Of a stretch of 64,000 nt of DNA, positions 22,619 through 33,398 are shown piece by piece (the stretch's first letter is position 1; each line of letters opens with the position of its first letter). Under the pieces are notes generated by a model. The model saw only the letters and a list, made by a program, of their open reading frames with translations, had not been told where the DNA came from and ran no database searches. Made by a program: the position numbers and the translations under genes. The stretch is from Nansenia antarctica (taxonomy: Eukaryota; Chordata; Actinopteri; Argentiniformes; Microstomatidae). The stretch spans positions 43,487,601 through 43,551,600 of the forward strand of contig OZ022341.1 of the NCBI GenBank assembly GCA_963989245.1, written 5' to 3'.

Positions 22619-22948
22619 TGAGACGGTGTTGTCAGAATCCTCCTGATTTGACATGGAATCACCCCTAATGTCGTGTGGTACAAAGTGCCAAAATAATTAA
22701 AAGATTCTGCATACCTGGCACACAACATATTGTCAGGGAAAAGACTGCCAGCAAGAGCAGCATGTCTGGGAAAAAGTAAGAATATAATAAAACATTATAT
22801 AACACCCCCCCCCCCAGAAAAATACAGATGTTTCTCAATCTTTGATATAACTACTAAAGGAAACAATAAGACAATCACTAAATCTTAAAAGTAAACAGTC
22901 AGACAATTCTGTTTCACCATTTGCAGATCATGGCTCTAAAAACGGGTC

Positions 22949-23048
22949 GGTTTGGACACAGATTAAGCCTAGTGCTGCACTAAATCACATTTTCAATAGA
23001 ACATCTCTTTTTAGTCAAGGCTTCAGCTTAATTTGTGTCTGGAAAACC
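22949..23048. mobile_element. 100-bp MITE with imperfect inverted ends
   Basis: Left end GGTTTGGACACAGATTAAGC, right end complemented GGTTTTCCAGACACAAATTA. This matches the outline of a short MITE I know as common in fish genomes (ends resembling GACACAGATTAAGCC). It lies in the 5' flank of intelectin exon 1. Confidence 0.6.
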
Positions 23049-23057
23049 AGCTGCTAG

Positions 23058-23851
23058 TGTCACGAGATGAAAATGGGACTAATCAGGGGAGGTTCGCGGG
23101 AAATGTTTATGGGCACAGCTGCCCTGGGTTTTGCGATTGACTGCACTGACGAGCGGATTGGCTGCTGCGCCCTTTAAAAACCCTGGACTTTAGAAGAGAA
23201 GGAAGGGAGACATGGGGGTCGTATTGTCGTGAGTGGACACATACTGTTTCGTATATGACAAACCGATATTGCAGTTAGTGGAGTGCCTGTGTGGCGGATT
23301 GACTGCCTGGTCGAGTGGTGGCTGCCGACGGCGGACTACTCGGTGGAGCCGAGCCGACGGTGGTTGCTGACGGGGGACTAGCCGAGCCGAGGACCAGGAC
23401 TAGCCGAGCCGACGGTGGTTGCTGGCGGGGGGGACTCTACTGGGAAATCGCTGGGGAAAATCACTCTACTGCCGAGTCGCTCTGGATACCAGTGAGCTTG
23501 GGGATTCTCGGAGGCGGAGCCCCGCCGACGTCACGACGACAGGCCTCGTTTCAACCTCAGGCAAATAGAGACTCTTTGTTTATTTCTTTGGTTTGATTTT
23601 TGTGGGGTAGCGTTGAGGAGGAGAGCCTACCCCACGCACCTGAACTCTGTTGTCGGTCATGTGCGCCTTCCCCCAAACCCTCATTTTAAAGTAGTTAATT
23701 TATATAGATTTTAGCAATGTGTAATAGGAAATTTGTAATAAAGATGATTGTTTTCATACGCTCGTCTTGGTCTTCTGTGTGAGGGTGTGTGTTGGAGAAT
23801 TACATATTCTGTGCCGGGAAGGTTTAGGGGTGTTCACTCTAAACTGTGACA
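23058..23851 (+). mobile_element. solo LTR of a retrovirus-like or LTR element
   Basis: 794 bp starting TGTCACGAGATG and ending CTGTGACA, with the short terminal inversion TGTCAC/GTGACA and the same four bases CTAG on both sides (23054-23057 and 23852-23855). It has a TTTAAAAA promoter-like box (about 23174) and AATAAA at 23737-23742 in the right order for a plus-strand LTR. No internal genes remain, so it arose by LTR-LTR recombination. The family is not recognised. Confidence 0.75.
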
Positions 23852-25171
23852 CTAGTGTTAGTTATATTTACTTGTGAATCTTAGCCTCTGGAGTTGATCT
23901 GGGGGTTGAATCTTCAAGCAGGATCCTATCAGTCAATCTTCCTCCCTTGAATAACACGCTCATCTCAGTTCTACAGCTTTTATTTATACATACATACAAG
24001 GAAGCAGGATATGTGATTTAAAGATAAACACATTGAGCACATGTTTGTCTCCTGGCATCCAACCCACATGGATTCATAAAGGAAAAGATTGGTGTAAAAG
24101 ATAATTGTTAAATCCATACCAAATATGACACAATGATAGTTACCATTATGTTAACACAGAAATGGCCTTTACACTTTCAGAGCAGGGGAGGCTGATGGAG
24201 GTAGAAATCTACATTGTTTTACCACAAGCAGATGAAAAGCAGGTTCCACACCTTGTACTTTTAATCTTAGAATAAAAGGCATATTGTAACTCTTATTTCA
24301 TTCACAGCCACTAAAGCATACACCAGCTGTTGGTGGTGTTGTTATCCTGTGGTGGAGCAACTTTTTACATGTTTTATTTATTTAATTGTCAAATAATCAT
24401 AATCAAATAATCATTCATTCAATTTCAAGTTATCAGTCAAGTAAAATGAATATAGTTCAGCTGCATTATGCTCATTGTAATGCATGGAATGGAATGTGGA
24501 CACATGTGTTTGATACAATCTTATAGTAGAGGCTGTTAGACCAAAATATAGCGCGTTGACTTCAGTTCATGCAACAAATGTCCCCTTTGGCATGCAAGTA
24601 CCTTAGGGTGATAGAACAACTTTTATCCAAAGACACAAGTGAGATCTGCTTTTTTTTCAAAATGGCCGCCAACAATACATCAGAGCCCATTGGCAATTAC
24701 CACATCCCATATATTTGCTACTGTTATACCTATAATTACAAATTTGGTGTCAAACTGTACATTTGTGGGGTCAGGGAATCCAATTAAATAGGTTTCAAGG
24801 ATGAAAACCCAATAGTTGTCTTCTTAGCATGACAATCTTTGGTAAAATACGCAAATTCCATAACAAATTAAGTGTCACCAAGGTGATTTTCCAAATATTT
24901 TATTTTAAATTGTTATAAGAGGTCCAGTTACTTGCATAATGTTACATGTGTCCTTTAGTAGCATTATTTTTAGACCAATCAGGTGCAACCTAAGCAAGTC
25001 AATGTGCACCAGTGGCTGTGACAAATGTTCCAGATGTGACAAAAATGTTGAGATGACAGAAATTTGAGATGAACACATGAGGTTGGTATAACTTTATTAT
25101 TGATTACAGACCTTTCTAATGTTAGCTAACTAGGTATAGCTAGTAGTAGTATAGGTAGTTTTATTATTAGA
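23852..25171. other. non-coding, contains a repeat end near 24185
   Basis: A+T-rich and without supported genes. A block starting GCAGGGGAGGCTGATGGAGG at about 24184 is the same end sequence as the short DNA element at 12441-12569, in the opposite orientation. A GGAATGGAATG block near 24488 may belong to it. Nothing else is identified. Confidence 0.45.
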
Positions 25172-25983
25172 TTGAAGCATGCACCTGTTGTTTTATACAT
25201 GAAGAAAAACATATGCAACGATGTGTCCATCATCTTCAACGCAACCAAAATCCTCTGGCAAGAGTATCTCCCCATGAAGCAGGCTTTTACAGGTTTCTTC
25301 TCAAACTTCTGTGAAGCAGATCCGATCCCTCCCATGCTAAGGTCATTCCTACACATGCTTCTTGATGGATCAGTGTGGGGAACATGGCGCGTTTCGACCT
25401 GCAGGGGGAGCCACAGGACGGTTGGTGAAGGGGATGGGGGCGTAATTGGCACCGGCTGATGCCAATTAGGTCCTCATCAAAGCGCCCTCTTAATGTGTTG
25501 CTTTGTTTCCCCCGAGAGTGCAGTAGGACCAGGAGTGCAGAGAAACCAGGAAGCGGGCAAGAAACAGCCGAGAGTCAGTAAAGGGAGTAGTCGGAGAGCG
25601 CTGCAGGAGAGCCGCGACCGAAAGGGTCGGGCAGCGAACGAGCGGAGACGTACTCCCCTGAGCGAGGCTCAGCCAAACTGACTCTGATCCAGTGTGCTGT
25701 TAAAATAAAACCGTTCTCAGGCCCCGCGGTGGCGCAGCGGTCTAAGCATTAGCCACTGCAAGCTGCCCACCGGGGACTGGGATCGAATCCCGGTCTCGCC
25801 AGACCCGGATATGGCCGGGGCACACAGGGAGCGGCATATTGAGCGGCCGCTCCCAAAGGGGGGTATTCATAGCTTTCATGTGACGTCACAGCATAGTGGA
25901 AACGCCCACCTGACGGGCAAAAGGCACTGCCCGTGAAGTTGCAGAGCACCAGGAAACACAGTAGCATTGGTTAGAAAACAATC

Positions 25984-27601
25984 ATGCCAGATAGTTGCTG
26001 TGCAATCGGGTATACAAACCGGCGAGGAGATAGGCCTGGGTTGTGTCTTTATAGGATACCGAGTGAAAAAGAAAATAAAGAGAGGAGAAATGTGTGGATT
26101 AATGCCATCAAACGAAGTGTACCAGGAGCGAGACAGAAATAATGGATGCCATCAAAGCACACACGTCTGTGCAGCGAACATTTCATCAAAGGTAAGTTAG
26201 CTAAAGTAATGTTAATATAATTAGCTACAATTGCAAAGCATTTAGCCATTATCTGTACATAGCTAACGTTAATAATTTCTGCATGGTTTGTTTAGGTGGC
26301 TTGCCAAAAGGTTGCTAACGTTAGCACTAGCTACTAATGCCGTAACGTTATTATCGCCTTGAATCATAGGTTTCAAATCTGACGACCCTTTGTCTCCTGA
26401 CTGGGTTCCATCAGTGTTCTCGCACACATCACCCAACAAGAAGAGGAAAAGGGAGAAAGCAATGGACAGGTACGAGCAGCACAACAAAATTATGAAAAAG
26501 CGTGAGGAGAAGCAGCAAGATGCAGCTGCCCCAGCACTGCCAGATCAAAGCCTACCTGACATGGAGCCAGAGCTACCTGCTCCTGAGGCTGAGCAGTGTA
26601 ACAACAACAGGTGCAAGGATAATGTTGCAAGACTAGAGAGGGAATGCAACTACCTTAGGGAAGAGAACCGTCGGCTGAAGGACATGATCAAATTAAGTAC
26701 ATTTGATGAAGCCACCTTAGAAAATGATGATGAAAAAGTGATAACAATGACTGGAATGCCCACCTATGCCAAATTACACGTTGTTTATATGTTTGTCTTC
26801 TCCCTGTTACCAACTGGTACAATCCTCTCTCCTTTCCAACAACTTGTCTTAACCCTTATGAGACTCAAAATGAACCTGCCCCTTGCATTGCTTAGCTGCA
26901 TCTTTAGAGTCTCCGTTCCAACTGCTAGCAGAACATTTAGAAACACCATTGATGCATTGAATGCCAAGCTTGTTCCTGCACTTGTGTTTTGGCCAAATAG
27001 AGATGAACTAATGCTGTCAATGCCTATGGTATTTAGACAGGTCTTTCGTAGATGTGCTTGTATAATTGACTGCTTCGAGATATTTATTGAAAAGCCTGGA
27101 GACCCAAGAGCAAGAGCACAGACATATTCAAATTACAAACACAACCATACCATAAAATATCTTATTGGTATCACACCACAAGGAACTGTTTCTTTTATAT
27201 CTAACGGATGGGGTGGTAGAACATCCGACAAACACCTGACTGAAAGATGTGGGTTTTTGGATAAACTTAACCCAGGGGATGTTATATTGGCAGATCGAGG
27301 ATTTGATGTAGCAGATTCAGTTGGTCTTTTCAATGCACAACTTAAGATCCCAGCATTTACAAGGGGCAAAAAGCAACTGAGTCCAGTAGAGTTGGAGTCC
27401 ACACGAGGGCTTGCATCTGTCAGAATCCACGTGGAGAGGGTCATTGGTGAGGCCCGAAATAGATACACCATCCTTCAGAGTAGAATTGGAATTCAAATGT
27501 GTGAAGCTGAACATCCTCATGCTCTTACACCTCTAGACAAGATAGTGCAAGTGTGCTGCGCTCTGATAAATGTTGCTCCCTCTATTGTTCCTTTGGGTTA
27601 G
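25984..27601 (+). pseudogene. ISL2EU THAP/DDE transposase with one nonsense codon
   Basis: Exon 1 (25984-26191, donor GTAAGT) encodes a THAP zinc finger: MPDSCCAIGY at the start and CSEHFIK at the end (C2CH ligands). Exon 2 (26370-27601) has a coiled-coil-like stretch (RLERECNYLREENRRLKDM) and a DDE_4-type catalytic core: CIIDCFEIFIEKP (Asp), NGWGGRTSDK, VILADRGFDVAD (Asp) and RIHVERVIGEARNR (Glu). The exons join in phase for 480 codons. Codon 53 is TAA (26140-26142), inside the THAP domain between QK and WMPSK, so full-length protein cannot be made; a downstream start would give a core without DNA-binding domain. Otherwise undamaged, so inactivation looks recent. Confidence 0.88.
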
Positions 27602-27896
27602 TACCTACATGGATAAAGCTGTATATGGTACGCACATCGACAGGTGCTGGGTGAATAGAATAAACTAGGAAATAGGATGTCCCGCACACCGTAGAAGATT
27701 TCTTTGTATGCCTCATCACAAATGTGTACATTTCATTTGGAAAAACTGCATATTCTTATGTACATTTAATGAAATAAAAAAACTGAACATGTACTGAAAG
27801 TTTGTTTTATTTTAATTGTTATTGTTTTATTAAATATTAACATCTGAACATTTTTGTCCTTTGTGCTGTGTATACCATAGAATGAATGAAGACATG

Positions 27897-30881
27897 TCAA
27901 GGTTTGTTCAGTTTTTTCTGCTCCCTCTTCTGTTTAGCTAGTTCTCTTTTACAGTCACTGCATTTCCAACATGATCGTTTTATGTTAGTGGTGTCTATCT
28001 TTAAGCAAGCGCTGTGAATGTATTGTGTTTTACAGATCCCTGATGTACACTCAAGTATGTCATCAGTAGGCAGGACAGGCATTCCACAGTAACAACTCTT
28101 GCCTTCAGCTGGTTTGGTGGCATGTGATGCTAGAACAGGAGCTGTGAAGACTTTACCTACTAGCTCTGGAATTACACAGGTCCTGACAAATGTGTGGACC
28201 TTCTCGCAGATAATGTCAAAGAAGTCTGAATCAGGCAGAACTCTCTCAATGTACATTTCTTCTGTGTCTGCTGTCCCTGGTCCCCAAACAGCGAAGTCAC
28301 AGTAGCTTGCTTCTGTCAGGTGAATTTGGGTCTGGACCTAATAATAAATAATGCATTATATTTAGTCAACTTGAAATGAAAGTAACAATTGCGATGCTTT
28401 ACACCAGCAAATATAAAAACAGATTGATTTTTTAAAAATCACCTGATAATAGTACTGATGGTCCCTCTTTAGTGATAGTTTGCCCTCAGTCAGTTGTAGA
28501 CAAAACGTGCTGTCTCTGCTTTTCTCCACCATTGTGGTACCCTGAAGGCTGCTGGGTGCCTTAACCTCCACCACACCCATGTCATGGCAGTCACATGTTA
28601 GGACACCATCAGGTGATGCCCCTAACCAAGGATATTTGGGGGTGATGAACAGCCCTGCTTTGTTAACAGTGAGGTTGGTGTGTTGGCTCTCCGTGAGCTT
28701 GGTGTATTTCTTAACAACCTCTTCTTCATGTTCAACACCCCATCTAAAAACAACACAAACAGTGTGTCTTAGCAATTTATGGTAATAGCTTACATGTTTA
28801 CCACAACAAAGTGCACAGCTAATATGACAGCAATGAACACAGCTCTTATCACAGTAACATTACTGAGGGATCATCATATACTCATTGTACATCGAGAAAG
28901 GTGATGGGGGATGAAGATTTAGGGGGAATGGTGGAGTGGTGGCCTGGAATGAACAATGCAGGGCCATCACTCTAGAGTGACTCAGCATTGTTTTGAGTTT
29001 CTAGGGTCAACGACAGGCATGGAATACAAAAGGGTAATTGCATATATTCAAATGTATCTTATGGAACACAGAAAGGCAGAAACTGTGCAATCAAGTCTTT
29101 GTAGTCATTTAAATGTGTCTATTGTTCTAGCCCAAGTCAAGTATTGCATATGATAATTTTCTCTTACATCCCCTAGATCGCTGTCGATGTGAGTACCTAA
29201 GTGGCTGTGAATACCTGAGGGAATGTGGTGTTTTCTTTGTATCCTTGTAGGCGACAGGATAGCACACTTTCTTCAGCAGGGAGACTGATGGTTTGACTGG
29301 GTCAGTGTGGCAGACTGCTCGTATGTTGGAAGCAGTCACCCTTCCTGCCTTCTGCTCAAACCACATGGCACATTTTGCTTGAAGTTGTGTCTCCTTCTCT
29401 ATCACGTGGCACTATTTGAAATAAATAAGGTTTAGTAACAAGTTTGTGACATGTGGATATGACCAAATGTACTGACTGATGACTGAGTCACTGACTGAGG
29501 TGCAGGGATGTTCAGCTGCACTGCCCTTGGTATGAACCTGAGTGTGAATGAAAAGACCATTGTAAATTGTTATTGGTGCTGAGAAAAGTTGCCATATCAA
29601 TGCAATGAATTATTATCATAAAGTGTGTCTAAAGATGGCATGGCATGTTAGTTATTTTTTGGGAAACCAAACAATCATTATTATTTAGTGTTAACCTCTC
29701 TGCATGGCCAAGGACAACAGACAGGATGCAGTTTTCACTGGTTTATTCTCCCTGTCTTCAGTTGCATGCAGCATGCTGTAGAATGCTGTACATTCATCAG
29801 GGGTTGGAGGTGGTATCTTTGCTGGGGGGAGGTCACCCCAGCCAGCAGCTTCTCTCTTTCGCTGGACCTTTGTAAACCTTATCTGGCTCGCTTCAGCATA
29901 CAAGTCAGCTGGTTTCAAGGATGCCATACTGGGCTCAATCCAGCTGCAGGCCTTTTCAGTGCATGCAGTGCCATCTAGCCTGCATGTAATTGGATGTAGT
30001 AAAGCGAACCACACTGGAAATAAGTCCCGAACTTTGTCGTGACGTCCCTAACAAATGACTTTACTGTGATGTATAATGCATTTGTTGAATCAAATCAAAT
30101 CATACCTGTTCACAGCTGCAAGCAGGGCATAGGTTATGGCACCTATGTGGGAGCAAACTTCTCCTAATCCTGCCATGCAGACACAGTGACCAAATCGGAT
30201 TAATCCGTCCTTTTCCACAGCAACCCATGCTGTCAGTGGTGGATCATTGAGGCAGTAGGAATGGTTCACCTGACACGGACAGAGGTTGTGTTTAGATTTC
30301 ATTTCATCAATGTCAGCCCTGTCACCAGCTGTAAACATATGTGATCAACGTAACTATCTACCAAAATTAGAGCTATCTAGCACAAGAGAGTAATTTAGCT
30401 GTGTAACGTTAGATTAGACAACGTAGCATAACTAAAGACAAACGTTAGGCACCTTCGCTTTGACAAGAGGCTAGAGCTAGCTTACCACTGACCGTAACGT
30501 AACGTTAGCTAGCATACCGATAGCATTGGCTAATTTAACGTCACTCACCTTGGCTTTGACGATGAAGAAATTCTTCACTTTCCACACGCCAGCATTAGTT
30601 ACCCAACCAGAGTGGAAATATTTGTAGCTTTCGGTGCTTTTAAAAGCCTTCATCCTGGCTGCGGTGTATGGGGATGGATTCTCCACCAGATAGATCCAAA
30701 TGTCACCGAACACGAGATCAGGCAGGGACTTAGCTGCATTTAGTGGTTCAAACACAGCCGCGGGGGCTAAATATGGGTCGCAAGTGCCCAATATGTGTAG
30801 CTTTTCCGTGTATCTTGATAGTTCTTCATGGGTGAGGTGGTCTAAATAGTAGGCAGCCGGTAAATTGCGTCCACTCGCCAT
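27897..30881 (-). CDS. ISL2EU second gene: YqaJ-type exonuclease with SWIM and PHD-like fingers
   Basis: Multi-exon accessory gene convergent with the transposase. Exon 1 (30549-30881) starts MASGRNLPAAYYLDHLTHEE. Exon 2 (30106-30269) holds a SWIM-type finger HCVCMAGLGEVCSHI. Further exons lie at about 29691-30046 and 29200-29405 (AKCAMWFEQKAGRVTASNI). The exon at about 28440-28747 has the YqaJ/lambda-exonuclease signature: LGASPDGVLTCDCHDM, then VVEVKAPSS (D...E-x-K) and LKRDHQYYYQ. The last exon (27897-28337) adds a Cys-rich PHD-like module (CYCGMPVLPTDDILEC ... CWKCSDC). Predicted role: DNA end-processing during transposition (inferred). The exon 2/3 junction does not keep phase with the obvious splice sites, so there may be a frameshift there. 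Confidence 0.78.
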
Positions 30882-31747
30882 GTTGAGCGATGTTGCTATG
30901 ATACTTTTTGCCCGTCAGGTTGGTGGTTGCTAGGGAAGAAACCACGTGACTGAAAGCTATGAATAGGACTATTTCCGGACAAGGATCCGTCGCGCAACAC
31001 CGCCCCCGTCTGGTGCTGGAGTAACGGTGTCGGGCTCGAGGAGCCAGTCAGCTAGTCTGCCTGGCGATCTCCTCTGGGGCTGCCGGCCACGGGGTCGTGC
31101 GGCGGATCCTACGCAATAGGCAGGGGATAATTGGATGCTAGGTTGGGTGCAATTGGATACCAAATTGGGTGAAAAAGGGATAAAATCTGAAAAAACAAAT
31201 TTAAAAATAAATAAAAATAAATAAAACCGTTCTATAACCGCCAGATCCTGTTGTCTGTCTCCCTCTGTGCCGAACCTGTTACAATCAGGTATTGATCAGC
31301 CACCTCCTGGACCTGAGAAGTCCCAGGTGGCAACATCCATTGGGCAGCAAATCATTTTCAACTCCGTAAGACACAGATCCAGGAAGCCTGACAGTGTTTC
31401 TCAGCATTAAAAAAAGAAGGAAACGCCAGCATGGCTATATCTGGCAATGAAACTACAGGTTCAAACTGGCAGCAGACATTTGGTGGAGGCCATGCATAAT
31501 CGAGGACTATGTGTGTCATATCACCGCTTGGAAATATACAGCACATACATCGCCAATTCAGTGATCAATCACTGGGAACAGATTGGTGTGGTACAACAGC
31601 AGCATCAGCCCTCCATGGAACATGCATCAGCATTCAGCAGCACTTCTCTTCAGAGAGACACTTCTCACTGACATCCTAGATCCAGCTATGATGGGGAAGA
31701 AGGGTGTGAAAACCTTGACAGCTTGCTACACAACCATGGATCTAGAT

Positions 31748-31852
31748 CATCGTTTCTCAACGGGGGCGTTCAGACAACATCGGGGGGCGCTGGAACAGAT
31801 ATTTTAAAAAGGGGGGCGTTGAGGTGTTCTTGGGGGGCGTTCGCGCATTAAG

Positions 31853-31893
<41 letters not shown>

Positions 31894-33398
31894 ACAGCAG
31901 CAGCAGCAGATCCTGAAAGGGGGTGTGTAACGGAGACACAGCGGAGAACTATCCCGGAAGGGGAACAGCTGGGCGGGACGCGCAGGAGCGGCCGCGCGCC
32001 AGCGGAGTTCGAGCGGACATTATTATTATTATTATTTTGGATCATCTCTCTCTCCAGCACGCCTGTGACATTGACTAGCCTGTGAAACTTCATAAATACG
32101 TGCTTAATACACTCTGTGTCGACCTCCCTTAACACCGGTGACGTAAGCCTGTCGTGCCAAATACTCACTCCCCGCGTATACACACTACCCTCTGCGCTTA
32201 CGCATTCACTTTATTCGCTTCCTTTCAATACAGCTTATTTAATTTAGTTACAATTAGTGCTAATACCATACCACCATACCAGAACATCACAGCAGGAACA
32301 ACCTATCTCAAAAAAGCGATCGTAGTCCGGAAAGGGCTCTCTCGCTTACCAATAATCGAACCTAGAGAAATCTGCTACGAATGCCCCCTCCCCTCGCAGG
32401 TTCATCACAGTATATTACATACCGGTACATGTATTACTGTTAAGTGTTGTTGTGGATGTTATCCCTAGTGCCATTCTGAGGTTAGCATTGCGATGTGTTC
32501 GTCTCAACGTTTACAAACTAAAATATACGATAGCTTTTTAGTGATATGTTGCTCCTCATGTGATGCCCTGGAAACGAACACATAAGCACTCCGAACAGCT
32601 GTCAGCGTCTTTTGTTGCTATAGGAAACCACTACTCTGTCTGCTTGCGATTGATCAGCTGTCAGTAGTGTTATTACGGGTACGTTCGTAAATGCACGAAC
32701 GGTCAGTTCGCTCGGACAAAACCGTGTTTTCAGTCAGAGCACCCATCTCTGAGCGCTCCCAGAGCGCAGAGCTCTGAACTTTGGAACTTTGTTAAGTTTT
32801 GATATGTTTTGATATGAGAAATTCGAACTAAGTGGTCAGTTTATGAAAATAATACCTTAGAATACTAATAAATATTAAAATAATAGCCCCCTAGCGTTTG
32901 CCGCCATATTGTGACACCACCGCCCCAAAGTCCAATAAAAAATGAATAAATATTAGCATCATAAAACAGCAATTTGGCGAAATGCAACACCAGCACACTT
33001 AAAAAAAACGAACAATGTTAGTTGTAATGTACAGTTCTGCAGCCTACTGTTTGTTCTGCACCGGACATGTGTGAAATTGCTGCTGTTCCGTAGCAGTCTG
33101 TTTGTATTCTCTGCTCTTGTCTGAGTTTGTTCAACACTCAGAAACAGCATTTTTATTCACATTCACATTCGCTTTTCTGCTCTCTGGTAAACTAATGATA
33201 ATGATATTCCAACTGCCCAGTTAAATCAAATCTATTATTTGGCATTCATTGACATGCTTTTTAAATGATATAAGACAGAATATTAGTCAACGTTAATATT
33301 CAGGGAAGAAAATAAGCCTACTTTTTTTGATGGGGGGCGGTAAGAGACCTGGATAATGGACAGGGGGGCGCTGGCCCAAAAAAGGTTGAGAACCATTG
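31748..33398. mobile_element. non-autonomous hAT (1.65 kb) in copy 1 gene
   Basis: Ends CATCGTTTCTCAACGGGGGC and, complemented, CAATGGTTCTCAACC; perfect 8-bp TSD ATCTAGAT at 31740-31747 and 33399-33406. GGGGGGCG-rich sub-terminal stretches lie at both ends. A (GA)n run sits at 31857-31890. No transposase frame. Confidence 0.9.

Larger units (their letters stand above)
10363..22763 (-). pseudogene. itln: intelectin (secreted lectin) gene, 5' four exons, frameshifted
   Basis: Intelectins are secreted, calcium-dependent lectins that bind microbial glycans. Exon 1 (22715-22763) encodes a signal peptide starting MLLLLAVFSLTICC. Exon 2 (12201-12341) holds SCKELKDKH. Exon 3 (11188-11436) begins the fibrinogen-like domain: GLYYLTTASG, QTFCDMTTLGGGWTLVASVH, GDGNWANRATFGTPEG. 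Exon 4 (10363-10521) encodes NPGYYDIMAEDMSVWHVPN to GGNLFGLFK. All borders are GT-AG. Exon 3 has one extra base (near 11205): without it the exon would be 248 bp and keep phase with exon 4. The remaining exons, including the calcium- and glycan-binding region, are not found below 10363. Intron 1 (10.4 kb) is swollen by the Gypsy/hAT stack. The functional gene is presumably elsewhere; an assembly error could mimic both defects. Confidence 0.88.
25866..30963. mobile_element. two-gene ISL2EU (IS4EU) DNA transposon
   Basis: Terminal repeats TTCATAGCTTTCA on both sides, each bordered by TA (25864-25865 and 30964-30965), with a shared sub-terminal block CCTGACGGGCAAAA at about 25910 and, inverted, at about 30908. 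It contains two convergent genes: a THAP-DDE transposase (plus) and a YqaJ-type exonuclease (minus). This gene pair is the hallmark of the ISL2EU/IS4EU group. Confidence 0.9.
25718..31219 (+). mobile_element. tRNA-derived SINE, interrupted by ISL2EU
   Basis: Perfect 14-bp TSD AATAAAACCGTTCT at 25704-25717 and 31220-31233. The 5' part carries pol III boxes: box A within TGGCGCAGCGGTCTAAGC (about 25730) and box B GGATCGAATCC (25780-25790). The 3' part (30966-31219) ends in an (AAATA)-type tail. The two halves are separated by the ISL2EU element. Confidence 0.88.
25374..31283 (+). mobile_element. solo LTR (about 394 bp) split by SINE and ISL2EU
   Basis: Starts TGTGGGGAACATGG at 25374 and ends CGAACCTGTTACA at 31283, flanked by the 5-bp TSD ATCAG (25369-25373 and 31284-31288). 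After removal of the nested SINE and one copy of its TSD about 394 bp remain, with AATAAA at 25704-25709 in the place of a poly(A) signal. No internal region is left. It interrupts the copy 1 gene. Confidence 0.85.

Noticed and set aside
24569..24787. 72-residue plus-strand frame
   Set aside because: No recognisable domain, no splice sites of note, in A+T-rich non-coding sequence.
25720..25795. tRNA gene
   Set aside because: Box A and box B are present but no cloverleaf with paired acceptor stem can be drawn, and a 14-bp target duplication brackets the unit, so it is a SINE.
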